Source of the DNA: Paenibacillus turicensis
GTDB lineage: Bacteria > Bacillota > Bacilli > Paenibacillales > Paenibacillaceae
DNA: 64,000 bases
Assembly: GCF_017873435.1 (NCBI RefSeq)
Contig: NZ_JAGGKG010000018.1
Coordinates: forward strand, 49,782 to 113,781
Direction: 5' to 3'
The notes beneath the pieces were generated by a model. It did not search any database and was not told where the DNA came from. It saw only the letters and a list, made by a program, of their open reading frames with translations. Every line of letters begins with the position of its first letter. Positions within the stretch are counted from its first letter, which is position 1. The position numbers and the translations under genes were made by a program. This document shows positions 35,738 through 44,108 of this stretch, piece after piece.

Positions 35738-35977
35738 CTCCCATGTACTTTACACGTGGGAGAAGCTTGCTTAAAGTGCGCCTAAAAGAAAGAGGAATCA
35801 AACAGGCTGAGTTAGCAAGACGCACAGGTATATCTCGGCAAATGATCTCTCAATACGCTAACAATAAATCCTCTATGTCGCCAGAAGTAATGAAGACGAT
35901 TTCCTATGTATTAGGATGTCACATGGAGGACTTGTTTTTATGGGAAAGGCACAATAAGCAATGAGCTTCTCCCACGT
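35738..35977 (+). repeat. Inverted repeats that enclose the XRE gene
   Basis: ACGTGGGAGAAGCT (35754-35767), just inside the gene, is exactly complementary to AGCTTCTCCCACGT (35964-35977), which begins at the stop codon and runs into TTTTTTG. The same upstream segment can instead pair with CTCCCATGT (35738-35746), which contains the ATG. The message can therefore fold in two competing ways, one hiding the start codon. Confidence 0.7.
35743..35964 (+). CDS. XRE/Cro-C1 family regulator
   Basis: 73-residue DNA-binding protein made of a single helix-turn-helix domain: RLKERGIKQAELARRTGISR followed by QMISQYANNKSSMSPEVM. AAGGAG precedes the ATG. It is the leftmost plus-strand phage gene and could be a phage repressor or a moron regulator. 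The start codon lies inside a hairpin arm, and the gene is bracketed by an exact 14-bp inverted repeat (separate entry). Confidence 0.85.
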   Translation: MYFTRGRSLLKVRLKERGIKQAELARRTGISRQMISQYANNKSSMSPEVMKTISYVLGCHMEDLFLWERHNKQ

Positions 35978-35981
35978 TTTT

Positions 35982-36000
35982 TGTAAGGTGACACCTTACA
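35982..36000. promoter_or_regulatory. 19-bp perfect palindrome
   Basis: TGTAAGGTGACACCTTACA is a perfect palindrome around a central A, 18 bases after the XRE stop codon. No T-run follows, so an operator is more likely than a terminator. The adjacent XRE protein is the obvious candidate to bind it. Confidence 0.6.
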
Positions 36001-36224
36001 CCCCACATTCTACTCTAAGTTTCAAACTCCCCTAATCCTTTGGTGGCTCACTCCCTTTTTTGTATCTCTTTTTGTGTGAACTAGTTCGTAAGTCCATCAT
36101 ATCAAAAATTGCAAAGTCCGTTTTTATGCAACCCCTTTCTTTGTCGAATTATTTCTATTACTTGTATAAAAAAGAATACAAATACAGAAAATAAAGGGCA
36201 AAAAATGAGAAGAAGGTTATTGAC

Positions 36225-36587
36225 ATGGTGGAAAAGTTTAGGGAACGCATTGAGAAAAATAGACAGCGTTTACATGAGCTAGTGAATGAGAAGGGTTTGA
36301 CCCATCCAGACGTAATACAATTAAGTAAATTAATAGATCAGATGCTTAATGAGTTTGACGAAATATTGAACAATTTAGAAGAAGAGCTAGACGGAGTACC
36401 ACAAGTGCATATTAGAATCACCCCTACTGGATTTGAGTTTGAAATTAGTCTGCAAGAAGGGCTTAAATCCACGCATATAGCTAATGCAAAAACTTTTGAA
36501 GTAGCTAAGAAAGTTGCTAGAGATTACGTCAAAAACAATGGATCACATCTTAAAATTTATTACCTAGAGCAACAAGTAACTGATTAA
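36225..36587 (+). CDS. Spo0E-like domain fused to an unknown C-terminal domain (prophage)
   Basis: 120 residues. Residues 1-50 match the Spo0E family: IEKNRQRLHELVNEKGLTHP, then VIQLSKLIDQMLNEFDEIL in place of the SQELD helix. After an acidic linker comes a strand-helix domain (HIRITPTGFEFEISLQEG, then FEVAKKVARDYVKNNG) that I do not recognise. Ordinary Spo0E proteins end after about 55-85 residues, so this is a fusion. A promoter-like TTGTCG with TATAAA (36141-36170) lies upstream. It may let the lysogen influence Spo0A~P and sporulation, as inference. Confidence 0.7.
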   Translation: MVEKFRERIEKNRQRLHELVNEKGLTHPDVIQLSKLIDQMLNEFDEILNNLEEELDGVPQVHIRITPTGFEFEISLQEGLKSTHIANAKTFEVAKKVARDYVKNNGSHLKIYYLEQQVTD

Positions 36588-36716
36588 ATAATATACCGAT
36601 CTACAACCATTGAAGCGGACGATTAGAGGACAAGCAGAGGACAAATAAAACCTCTTGCATATTATACCTTGTATTGCGTAAAATAGGAACATACATTCGC
36701 ATATGAGGTGATAAAA

Positions 36717-37118
36717 ATGTACACGTCAATGGAAGATAAACATAATGTAAAACTATATTTATTATTGCCTTTGGTATTGTCTGCTTTTGATCGTGATATA
36801 AGGCTGGCTGAGAAGGCTTTTAAGACGCCTGAGCCATATGTAAAGCTAATAGAGCAAGCAATGGATAAAGTACATCAGGAGCTTAAAGAGGTGCGCCAGT
36901 ACATGCGTACCAACGGAATAAAAGTATACGAGGAATTAAAGACAGATAAAGCCATACAAGCAAAGTATTTATGTAAAGGTTATCACAGTGAAATGCACTT
37001 GCTTTGGAGTACAGCAACGGCAAGCTGCAGGATATTGATGGAGAAATACTTGGGCTTGGATGTAACTAAATACAAGAATCCTGCCGTACCTATGGAGCTA
37101 CAGCAGTTTGATATATAA
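36717..37118 (+). CDS. Prophage protein of unknown function
   Basis: 133 residues, mostly helical and basic, with YVKLIEQAMDKVHQELKEVR and KYLCKGYHSEMHLLWS. No enzyme motif seen. Start at ATG 36717 with GAGGTG six bases upstream; a GTG nine bases earlier overlaps that site. Last plus-strand gene of the left-end group. Confidence 0.6.
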   Translation: MYTSMEDKHNVKLYLLLPLVLSAFDRDIRLAEKAFKTPEPYVKLIEQAMDKVHQELKEVRQYMRTNGIKVYEELKTDKAIQAKYLCKGYHSEMHLLWSTATASCRILMEKYLGLDVTKYKNPAVPMELQQFDI

Positions 37119-37119
37119 A

Positions 37120-37146
37120 AAGACCACCCTGTGTAAGAGTGGTCTT
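37120..37146. terminator. Bidirectional terminator between convergent prophage genes
   Basis: AAGACCAC (37120-37127) pairs with GTGGTCTT (37139-37146). Minus strand continues TTTATATA; plus strand continues GATTTTA. Confidence 0.75.
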
Positions 37147-37157
37147 GATTTTATAGT

Positions 37158-37352
37158 TTATTTTTCTTTTTTGGATTTGTTTAATTCATTCATTAATATC
37201 TCATAATTTAGAGCTTTCTGAGCAGAATACTGATTCTGTTGTCCCTTAGATGTGTATTCTGCTATTTTCTTTTTTAATTCGTTTTCCTTCTCAGAAGATT
37301 TATCCTGATTAGATAATATTGTGGGAGTCGAATTGTAAGCTGTAGAAATCAT
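37158..37352 (-). CDS. Small lysine-rich protein next to the Ntn hydrolase
   Basis: 64 residues, charged, probably one long helix from about residue 18 (ENELKKKIAEYTSKGQQNQY). No family. It starts three bases after the stop of the Ntn hydrolase gene, so the two are likely co-translated and may interact. Confidence 0.6.
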   Translation of the reverse strand: MISTAYNSTPTILSNQDKSSEKENELKKKIAEYTSKGQQNQYSAQKALNYEILMNELNKSKKEK

Positions 37353-37355
37353 TGT

Positions 37356-38183
37356 CTACTCCTCCTTGGATTGTATTTTTTCATTAAAATAAAGTTTTCT
37401 GTTAATCCATTTAAATCCTTCATGTTTTGTGATAGCTGCTATTTCAATCGGACCACCAACTGTCTGGAATTCTCCAGGCATAAACTTAATATAGTTTATT
37501 GTAGTCTCGATAAGAAATTTTGCTATGTCTATAGCGTCTTGTATTGGCATCGCTGGACTTATAATCGGTGCAGATAAATTATTTGCTGTCAGTTGCATTA
37601 CAGTATTTATTTGTTCTTGTGGGATATTAGCTTGATGTAAAATTAATTCTAATGCTCCAGAATGTCCTCTTAGCAATCTTGTAATCGCCTCTGGTTGACC
37701 ATACCATCTGCATCCAGTGTAATTGTGACCTCCAACCAACAAAGGTCCAGAGCATTCTCCATCCTGTTCTATTTGTATTAACCATTCTTCAGGATGATCA
37801 CTATTTTTAGAATACCCAACAATAAGAAATCCCATTACATTTTTTAAACCCCATTTATAATATCTGTCAGTATAAATGAAATTGTAAAAAGATTCTGCGA
37901 ATTGTTGTACTGTATACTCATTAACATCAATAGTATTTTCTTTACAAATTTTCTGTCTAAAATCTTTTATTAAGGTTGAAATTGATGAGCTACCTATATT
38001 ACCCAAACCCCAAGTAATTAATCCTACAGGCAATTTTTTGTGTAAATTAAAAACTTTATTCGCATTGTTATATATATTCATGATGTTATTAGATCCACTA
38101 GAGGTCAGTTGGGACATTGTAGTTGCGCTGTCAGCCGCAATAACAACACCGTCATTCACTTTAATTGATAGTGCTAATGTCAA
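37356..38183 (-). CDS. Proteasome/HslV-like Ntn hydrolase
   Basis: 275 residues. The N-terminus reads M-T-LALSIKVNDGVVIAADSATT. This matches proteasome beta, HslV and Anbu-type peptidases, in which Thr1 is exposed after Met removal and the Asp of AADS and a Lys (here NKVFNLHKKLPVGLITWG) complete the site. It starts at TTG 38183 with AAGGGG about eight bases upstream, which places Thr at position 2 exactly as needed. The rest is longer than HslV. Substrate unknown; it lies among the prophage accessory genes beyond lysis. Confidence 0.7.
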   Translation of the reverse strand: MTLALSIKVNDGVVIAADSATTMSQLTSSGSNNIMNIYNNANKVFNLHKKLPVGLITWGLGNIGSSSISTLIKDFRQKICKENTIDVNEYTVQQFAESFYNFIYTDRYYKWGLKNVMGFLIVGYSKNSDHPEEWLIQIEQDGECSGPLLVGGHNYTGCRWYGQPEAITRLLRGHSGALELILHQANIPQEQINTVMQLTANNLSAPIISPAMPIQDAIDIAKFLIETTINYIKFMPGEFQTVGGPIEIAAITKHEGFKWINRKLYFNEKIQSKEE

Positions 38184-38478
38184 ATTAATTACCCCTTATT
38201 AATATTGTTTTCGGATTAATTCGACATAAAGTTATACTTTCCTTTTTATTTGAAACATTTTATTTGTTAAAACAAAAATGATTATTTGTTTTTATATATT
38301 ATGCATTTATAAGGTTATAATTGCAATAAATTTTAACTAATAATTAAATACCCCAAAAATATATTTTTAAAATACCATAATAATAATCTAAATGAGAGGA
38401 CAGTTTTAGGATAATGTCATAAAAATAATATAGACCACATTAGCTGTTATGCTTCTGTGATCTTATTATATAGATACA
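38184..38478. other. AT-rich spacer
   Basis: About 295 bases without a credible gene. It should contain the promoter of the Ntn hydrolase gene (minus strand), but I see no clear -35/-10 pair. Confidence 0.4.
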
Positions 38479-38787
38479 TTATACAAACATTGCCCCAATA
38501 ATGAAAAAACCACTAACAATTGAATTAAAAACTATATTATGAATGATTGCTCTAGATGAATATTGTTCCCAATGAATTTCACTATAAGTATGCCCACACT
38601 CAGGGCAAAATCTAGCCCTTTTAGAGATAACTGCATCACAACTATAGCAATACATCATCGGGTCATTTCGTTCTTCTTCATCTTGCTTATAGTAACTAAT
38701 TAAATCTTTTATATCCCAAAATAAAAAATATAAGAAAAGCAGACCCAATCCTAATGACGCAACTCCATAAGCTGAAATATCCTCCAT
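38479..38787 (-). CDS. Zinc-ribbon membrane protein
   Basis: 102 residues: a helix (about 8-27), a zinc ribbon with two CxxC knuckles (YCYSCD and FCPECG) at about 46-66, and a second helix at the C-terminus. GAGGTG lies five bases before the ATG at 38787. It has its own surroundings outside the lysis operon, which ends at the terminator at 38823, so it looks like a moron. Confidence 0.65.
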   Translation of the reverse strand: MEDISAYGVASLGLGLLFLYFLFWDIKDLISYYKQDEEERNDPMMYCYSCDAVISKRARFCPECGHTYSEIHWEQYSSRAIIHNIVFNSIVSGFFIIGAMFV

Positions 38788-38822
38788 GACCACACCTCTT
38801 ATGTACTATTAAATGAAATAAA

Positions 38823-38846
38823 CCCCACTGGCATTAGCCAATGAGG
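38823..38846 (-). terminator. Terminator of the late/lysis operon
   Basis: On the minus strand CCTCATTGGC pairs with GCCAGTGGGG (G-U pairs included) around a 4-nt loop and is followed by TTTATTTC. It lies about 60 bases after the amidase stop. Confidence 0.75.
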
Positions 38847-38904
38847 TCATTTACCGATGCTTTCGGATTTGTTCCAGTATATAACATTATTGTTAGGTTG
38901 TAAA

Positions 38905-39624
38905 CTACTTAATAGATGCCGTCTTTGTCTTAGCATCCCAATCTAGTTTAACCCCCAGCGCATCAGTAATGGCACGTAATGGCACATAAGTTGTACTATC
39001 AATTAGCTTTGCACCATCTATGGACTTGCCACGCACAACCACGCTTACCTCATTTGTTGGCTTTGTAGCAGTCTTTGGCTGTAGTCCAAGGTGTTTGGCT
39101 AACCCTGATACATGACCGTCAATGATAGCGTTAATTACTTCTGTGCGTTTAAGTCTGTTTGCATCTGCTAGGACATCAATAAATAGATTTTCGGTTAATA
39201 CAGCAGGCATCTTACTTTCACGTACCATATGGAGATTTTTGGACTTGGTTCCCCGATCAATAACCCCGAACGGGTTTAAGCGGCTTATGATCTCGGCATG
39301 TAGCACATTTTGCAATGCAACAGACGCCTGCGAAGATGTTGTATATCTAAAGGACTCAAAGCCCCCGGCACCACCGCCTGCGTTACAATGGATAGATACC
39401 AAGACATCAGCACCTAGCTTATTAGCTTGATTGGTGCGCTCCCTTAATTCCAAGAAAGTATCGGTTGATCGGGACAGTGTTACGTTAATCCCTTCATAAT
39501 CAGCTTCTAATCGTTGCTTAATCCCTAAGGACACCGCTAGAGCAATGTCCTTTTCTTTAACTCCGTTTCCTACTGCTCCCGGGTCTTTACCGCCATGCCC
39601 TGCATCTATAAACACCTTTTTCAT
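38905..39624 (-). CDS. Phage endolysin, N-acetylmuramoyl-L-alanine amidase
   Basis: 239 residues. The N-terminal Amidase_3 domain has the zinc ligands in KKVFIDAGHGGKDPGA (His10), VKEKD (Glu24) and LVSIHCNA, with the late catalytic Glu in LTENLFI. The C-terminal 60 residues (VVVRGKSIDGAKLIDSTTYV, then PLRAITDALG) form a copper-amine-oxidase-N-like wall-binding domain. It cleaves peptidoglycan stems at lysis. AAGGAGG nine bases before ATG 39624 fixes the start. Confidence 0.93.
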   Translation of the reverse strand: MKKVFIDAGHGGKDPGAVGNGVKEKDIALAVSLGIKQRLEADYEGINVTLSRSTDTFLELRERTNQANKLGADVLVSIHCNAGGGAGGFESFRYTTSSQASVALQNVLHAEIISRLNPFGVIDRGTKSKNLHMVRESKMPAVLTENLFIDVLADANRLKRTEVINAIIDGHVSGLAKHLGLQPKTATKPTNEVSVVVRGKSIDGAKLIDSTTYVPLRAITDALGVKLDWDAKTKTASIK

Positions 39625-39625
39625 G

Positions 39626-39910
39626 TTATTTATCCTCCTTCGTATTGCCCTCACGCTTATTAAATGCAAGCTCAAACAAACCTGTTGCACTCAGTCCTGC
39701 AAGCCCACCAGACCACAAACGTAAGACTAACTCTAAGTTAGTAAATGGATAAGCAACCGCACCTACGATCAACCCAATAACTAAACCAACCAACGGCAAT
39801 ACGTTTTTAGGCACGTTTACAGATGCCTTGACCAGTTGTACCAACGCCAACACAAATACAGCCAATACAGATGCAAAGGCTAATACCTCAGTTAAGTTTT
39901 GATTTTCCAT
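39626..39910 (-). CDS. Phage holin
   Basis: 94 residues with two membrane helices (about 8-30 and 38-60) and a charged C-terminus (FNKREGNTKEDK). Position immediately upstream of the endolysin and topology indicate a holin. Start at ATG 39910; the TTG nine bases earlier touches the ribosome site. Confidence 0.75.
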   Translation of the reverse strand: MENQNLTEVLAFASVLAVFVLALVQLVKASVNVPKNVLPLVGLVIGLIVGAVAYPFTNLELVLRLWSGGLAGLSATGLFELAFNKREGNTKEDK

Positions 39911-40208
39911 GTTTATCAATCCTCTCTAATTTTCGATATAAACAAAAAGACGCAAGCACTAGTCCAAAAACAATGCCCACGCCTTTAATGTTGTTGATCT
40001 GTCTTGTTGCGGTTCCTTGTAAGTATGATACCGTTCTCTTATATGTCTCGATGTCCGATACACCGCTCTTTATAAGGCTGTATAGAGCATCCCTTTGTGA
40101 TAGGTATAAATAGTATTTAGTTGCCCAATCAAGCGTTAAAGCAAGCGTGATAGCACCAAAGCAAACACAAACGACTATAAAGGATATGTTAATGATTCGT
40201 TGTCTCAT
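39888..40208 (-). CDS. Small lysis-cassette membrane protein
   Basis: 106 residues with helices at about 8-28 and 76-92 and a soluble middle. AAGGGAG six bases before the ATG. It overlaps the neighbouring genes on both sides, so it belongs to the lysis operon. Role unknown: antiholin or second holin are options. Confidence 0.65.
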   Translation of the reverse strand: MRQRIINISFIVVCVCFGAITLALTLDWATKYYLYLSQRDALYSLIKSGVSDIETYKRTVSYLQGTATRQINNIKGVGIVFGLVLASFCLYRKLERIDKHGKSKLN

Positions 40209-40438
40209 TTTAATCTCCCTTCGATGTGTTCAAGCTTAATGACAATCAAATCGTATTTTTCTGAAAATGTTTGCATAACATCCGTCTGTTGTTTGATGAT
40301 TGCATTAAGCTCTTTTTCCCTTGCCTTGCTGTCTTCCGCTGACTCTCTTTCTCTCTTTTGGCTAGATAACCAAGCCCATATAAAAAGAACCGCAAACGGC
40401 CCTTGTGTAATGAAATATTTCCAGATTTCTGTTTCCAT
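40205..40438 (-). CDS. BhlA/UviB family holin-like protein
   Basis: 77 residues. METEIWKYFITQGPFAVLFI is the BhlA signature, with one helix followed by a coiled, charged tail (KEYDLIVIKLEHIEGRL-like end). BhlA-type proteins are holin-like or bacteriocin-export partners. GGGGG six bases before ATG 40438. Confidence 0.85.
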   Translation of the reverse strand: METEIWKYFITQGPFAVLFIWAWLSSQKRERESAEDSKAREKELNAIIKQQTDVMQTFSEKYDLIVIKLEHIEGRLK

Positions 40439-40506
40439 ATGATTCCCCCGGATTGTGACTCGTGACTGACTAAGAGGGTAAAATAAAAGCACGCCACCAA
40501 ATTAAT

Positions 40507-41442
40507 TTATATTTCCCTACCAATCATGGCATAACCTATTGATAGTCCAGAACTCGAACTATTTGTTACATTACAACGCCCAGATTGATTAATTACGACT
40601 GACAAAGTATTGTTTCCGCTAATATTACTAGATGATTTACCAACGCTATCTTGAAAATATATTCCGCATGCATGACCGCTTATTCCAGAACCTGAACCTT
40701 GAATATAACAACCATATATAAAATCCATATTTGGAGGTAGTGGCAATTGCACACTTGTTCCCTGAGGAAGGAAAACAGAACTAGACGGAACAGAATAGAC
40801 AACTATGCCTTTGCCTAAGTAATTACCCACAATCCCAAAAAGATTAATACCACTCTTAATATTTCCTGCTATTAAATCAGCATCTCCCTGCACTACAATA
40901 TCAGTGTCGTAAATCCCTGCTTGCTTAGTCTGATTAACAGTACTAGGCGTAACTGTACCGCCAGTCCTTACTGGCAATGTACCAATTACATCTCCATTAT
41001 CTGTTGTCGCTGTCTTTCCTGCTCTGATGTCTCCCGCTACTGCATTTCCTGATCCACCAGAGCTATCTGCCAAAAAATCCGCACCAACCTTGCGGAATGT
41101 ATACGGTTTACCAGCAAGTAATTTTCCAGCTGTTAGCGTATTGCCACGCTGATCATACATATCAATTGCACCTAGTCCGTTTATGTTGATTGTTGGATTA
41201 ATCGTATTGTTTATATGAGGTACAATCGTGATCCCAAATCCCTCAGGTATACTTGTAGGTGGAGGATCTAGTGTAACCACGTATGATCCTGCTGTACCTG
41301 TCGTATTAGCAAATGCAGGTTGTCGCACGTAATCAACCGCACTCTCATTGTTAGCATCCTGTAAATCGTTTATATCTTGTCCGATACTATTTAAATCTGA
41401 CGGTAATACGGTATCATTTAACTGCCAATTTGTTTTAGCCAT
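40507..41442 (-). CDS. Tail fibre / tail collar-type protein
   Basis: 311 residues. The N-terminus MAKTNWQLNDTVLPSDLNSI is the attachment domain of Firmicute phage fibres. Then come collagen-poor, Gly/Thr/Ser-rich strands and a repeated block (IRAGKTATTDNGDVIGTLP, then IKSGINLFGIVG) seen in tail fibres. The C-terminal region likely binds the cell surface. Confidence 0.8.
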   Translation of the reverse strand: MAKTNWQLNDTVLPSDLNSIGQDINDLQDANNESAVDYVRQPAFANTTGTAGSYVVTLDPPPTSIPEGFGITIVPHINNTINPTININGLGAIDMYDQRGNTLTAGKLLAGKPYTFRKVGADFLADSSGGSGNAVAGDIRAGKTATTDNGDVIGTLPVRTGGTVTPSTVNQTKQAGIYDTDIVVQGDADLIAGNIKSGINLFGIVGNYLGKGIVVYSVPSSSVFLPQGTSVQLPLPPNMDFIYGCYIQGSGSGISGHACGIYFQDSVGKSSSNISGNNTLSVVINQSGRCNVTNSSSSGLSIGYAMIGREI

Positions 41443-41726
41443 TAAGAAACCTCCCTTACATAAATCGTTTGTAAAAGTAATGTGTCTGATGCGATAGGCA
41501 CGTACACATCATTAGTGCTTATTAATTGGTTAGTTGCTGTTTTAAGATCAATCTTTGTAATGAGAGATAACGCTGACGATGGCACTATATATTGCATACC
41601 AACCGTAGATGCGCTAACCTCTTTGACAACAAAACTCGTAATCTCATACGTATCATTTAATACTACTTTAGCTATTTTACTGTCTGTATACTCTGCGATT
41701 TCGTTTAAAAATGTAGATACTATCAT
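41442..41726 (-). CDS. Phage baseplate-region protein of unknown function
   Basis: 94 residues, beta-rich. It sits between the XkdU-like gene and the fibre gene, overlapping both by a few bases. It has no recognisable motif. A fibre linker or chaperone is possible. Confidence 0.6.
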   Translation of the reverse strand: MIVSTFLNEIAEYTDSKIAKVVLNDTYEITSFVVKEVSASTVGMQYIVPSSALSLITKIDLKTATNQLISTNDVYVPIASDTLLLQTIYVREVS

Positions 41727-42304
41727 TTAACCACCACCTCTGCGCCTAAATTGGCAAATGGTTTTTCTCCAAGTTTCCACGTTCCCAATTTATAGTTCCA
41801 GGATATATCACGCTTTGAAATACGTTCTTGAAACTCGATTACATCCTCTAGTGATGTTTGTTGTTGATATACAATGTTAGCTGGCTTAACGACTTTTACG
41901 GTATGCTCTACCTCTTTAAATACTGATGCATCGTTAATATTAGCCGTTACCGTTAAAGTAAAGTTTTGCACGTCCACACTGACAATAGTTAGCCCCTCAC
42001 CGACTAAGTTATCTAGTTGACGTTGTAAGTATCTAATCGTAAATGGTGGTTTGGTTGAGTAACGGTTTATAAGGCGCTTACGTCTAAAATCAAGCGTTTC
42101 GGTGGTTGGGTCTGCTTGTATGCCTAATATGCGCTCTCTACGCCTTATAGATGACTCATTAGCCGTATTTACAAACTGGTCATTTAGTAAACGCTCTATG
42201 GCGGTTTCAACACTAATGATTTCCTGTGTCTCTGTTTCTGTTGATTCCACAAAATCAATGACATCGTGATAAATATCTGGTAGATACTCCAATAATCTAT
42301 TCAC
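41723..42304 (-). CDS. XkdU-like baseplate protein (DUF2313)
   Basis: 193 residues. MNRLLEYLPDIYHDVIDFVE and a basic segment (RRKRLINRYSTKPPFTIRYL) match the YmfQ/XkdU family found at the end of the baseplate wedge. It starts with GTG overlapping the baseplate J gene by eight bases. Confidence 0.85.
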   Translation of the reverse strand: MNRLLEYLPDIYHDVIDFVESTETETQEIISVETAIERLLNDQFVNTANESSIRRRERILGIQADPTTETLDFRRKRLINRYSTKPPFTIRYLQRQLDNLVGEGLTIVSVDVQNFTLTVTANINDASVFKEVEHTVKVVKPANIVYQQQTSLEDVIEFQERISKRDISWNYKLGTWKLGEKPFANLGAEVVVK

Positions 42305-43376
42305 TTAGCGTCACCGTCCCAAGCGCAGGGATTTGATCACTTGTTAAAGATACATTTGAGGCTGTGCCATTTAATTCAGTCTCTGACACGTCTAACACTC
42401 CGTTTACAGCCAATATGCGTGACTCTATTTGAGATATACGCACCGTAGTTGATGTCTCATCCTTCCACGTTTGGCGCAAAAATAAGAGATATGCACTTAT
42501 AGCATCCTCGACATCTTGTTGGACTTGTCCAAGCGTAGTGCCAGATTGCAGTACTAACTTAGCCGACGCATTAATAGTTAATGAACTTACCCCGAATATT
42601 GTTACTTGATGTCCAATAGGAGCCTGCCCAAGACCTTGACCACTATTAACGGTAGGGTCAATAATCGTCTGCACCTCACTAACTAACTCTGTAGATGGTG
42701 GATTGTAATTGCTACTGATGATTGTTGCTTTGACTGTACCACCACCTTGCCAAGTAGGGTAAATCTTAACACCGCCAACGCCGTCAATCTCTTGTATCTT
42801 TTGTTTATAGTCTGCGATATTACCGCCAAATGGCTGTTCATTAACTGCTTCATAGTATCTGTTACGCAAAGATTCGTCCGTCTCTGTATCTGCGCCAGCA
42901 ACTAATATATCTGTAAGTTCTGCTCGTGCTAGATTATCAATGTATTCAATCGGGATTAAACTTCCAAAAGGCTCATTTCCTGCTGTTCCAACGGTTTCAG
43001 ACGTTAATATAAACTGTCCTACGCTGATTTTTTCGGTAACAGTATAATTCAAATCTCCGATACTGTAACGGCTGTTAATTGGCACATCCATTAGTACATC
43101 ACCAGACGCATAAAACAAGCCTTTACGCTTGGCAAAGGTTGCTTGTTTACGATTTATGCCAAACTCATTTGTGCGCCTGTCTAGGTACTCCCCTGTGGCT
43201 GTATCGGCGTATGATAGCTCAATGTTAGTATCAAGTTCAATGTACATTTGAGCCAACTCTAACGCTGCAGGTGCTAAAGCGTCATAAATGATACTCCCCT
43301 GTCGCTTGTCTACGTCATTGTGTACTCTATCAAGCATTCGCTGTAAGATTGTTTCATATGTTTGTGACTCATACAC
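42297..43376 (-). CDS. Baseplate J-like protein (XkdT type)
   Basis: 359 residues. It carries the baseplate J signatures: RMLDRVHNDVDKRQGSIIYD at the start, GADTETDESLRNRYYEAV in the middle, and GVGGVKIYPTWQGGGTV. It forms the wedge of the contractile-tail baseplate. Confidence 0.93.
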   Translation of the reverse strand: MYESQTYETILQRMLDRVHNDVDKRQGSIIYDALAPAALELAQMYIELDTNIELSYADTATGEYLDRRTNEFGINRKQATFAKRKGLFYASGDVLMDVPINSRYSIGDLNYTVTEKISVGQFILTSETVGTAGNEPFGSLIPIEYIDNLARAELTDILVAGADTETDESLRNRYYEAVNEQPFGGNIADYKQKIQEIDGVGGVKIYPTWQGGGTVKATIISSNYNPPSTELVSEVQTIIDPTVNSGQGLGQAPIGHQVTIFGVSSLTINASAKLVLQSGTTLGQVQQDVEDAISAYLLFLRQTWKDETSTTVRISQIESRILAVNGVLDVSETELNGTASNVSLTSDQIPALGTVTLSE

Positions 43377-43764
43377 TCGCTGTCACCTCACTTCTAAAAT
43401 CTCCGAACGTTGAAACTACTCTAAAACTACATAGAGCTTCATCGCCTGTGATGTTTATTGTAAAATCCTCAATAGATGATATTCTCTCATCTTGCAGTAA
43501 TGCTTCTGTGATTCTGCGTTGTATTTCTGATCTTACATATCCTTCACTACGTCCTTGCAATCCTTGTAGCTCGCTGCCGTAGTCGTCATCATAGATGAGA
43601 TGATCAAAGCGCACCGTTTGCAGTATTTTATAAACAACCTGACGTATCGCTTGTAATCCGTCTGTTATCCCTTGTGATCGTCCGTTTGCCCAATCTATAT
43701 TGTAAGTCCTGCTAGTCTCAATAACCTCTTGTGCGTCCTCTATATCTCCGCCTATAGGTATCAT
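43369..43764 (-). CDS. XkdS-like protein (DUF2634)
   Basis: 131 residues with the DUF2634 core QAIRQVVYKILQTVRFDHLI then YDDDYGSEL. This gp25-like lysozyme-fold family sits in the baseplate. Overlaps its neighbours by 4-8 bases. Confidence 0.88.
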   Translation of the reverse strand: MIPIGGDIEDAQEVIETSRTYNIDWANGRSQGITDGLQAIRQVVYKILQTVRFDHLIYDDDYGSELQGLQGRSEGYVRSEIQRRITEALLQDERISSIEDFTINITGDEALCSFRVVSTFGDFRSEVTASV

Positions 43765-44108
43765 GTTGACACCGCCTTTTTATCAACAATTAAATAGCTT
43801 GATCCGCCTTGCGCTCTGATTAAGATAACAGCATCACCGACTTTAAGCCCTTCACGTATTACAATTTTATCTAGTAGCGCATCCTGAGTATCTTCTCCGC
43901 TAGTACGATGCTTGTGTTTTAGGTCTATCTCATAGCGTGTCAATGACTCAGGCAACCACAATGCATCCTCTGATATGTCAAAACGTTGGTCGATTGTAAC
44001 AATAAGTGGGCTAACAGATTTAACCTCTCCTGAGATAATGTCTGACAACTGCTGTGACCTGTTATACTCTTTTACGACCTCTTTTATCGCATCTCCTAAA
44101 CTACTCAT
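43761..44108 (-). CDS. XkdR-like protein (DUF2577)
   Basis: 115 residues with an N-terminal helix (LGDAIKEVVKEYNRSQQLSD) and a central strand barrel (GEVKSVSPLIVTIDQRFDIS). DUF2577 proteins are small baseplate hub components of PBSX-like phages. Confidence 0.85.
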   Translation of the reverse strand: MSSLGDAIKEVVKEYNRSQQLSDIISGEVKSVSPLIVTIDQRFDISEDALWLPESLTRYEIDLKHKHRTSGEDTQDALLDKIVIREGLKVGDAVILIRAQGGSSYLIVDKKAVST

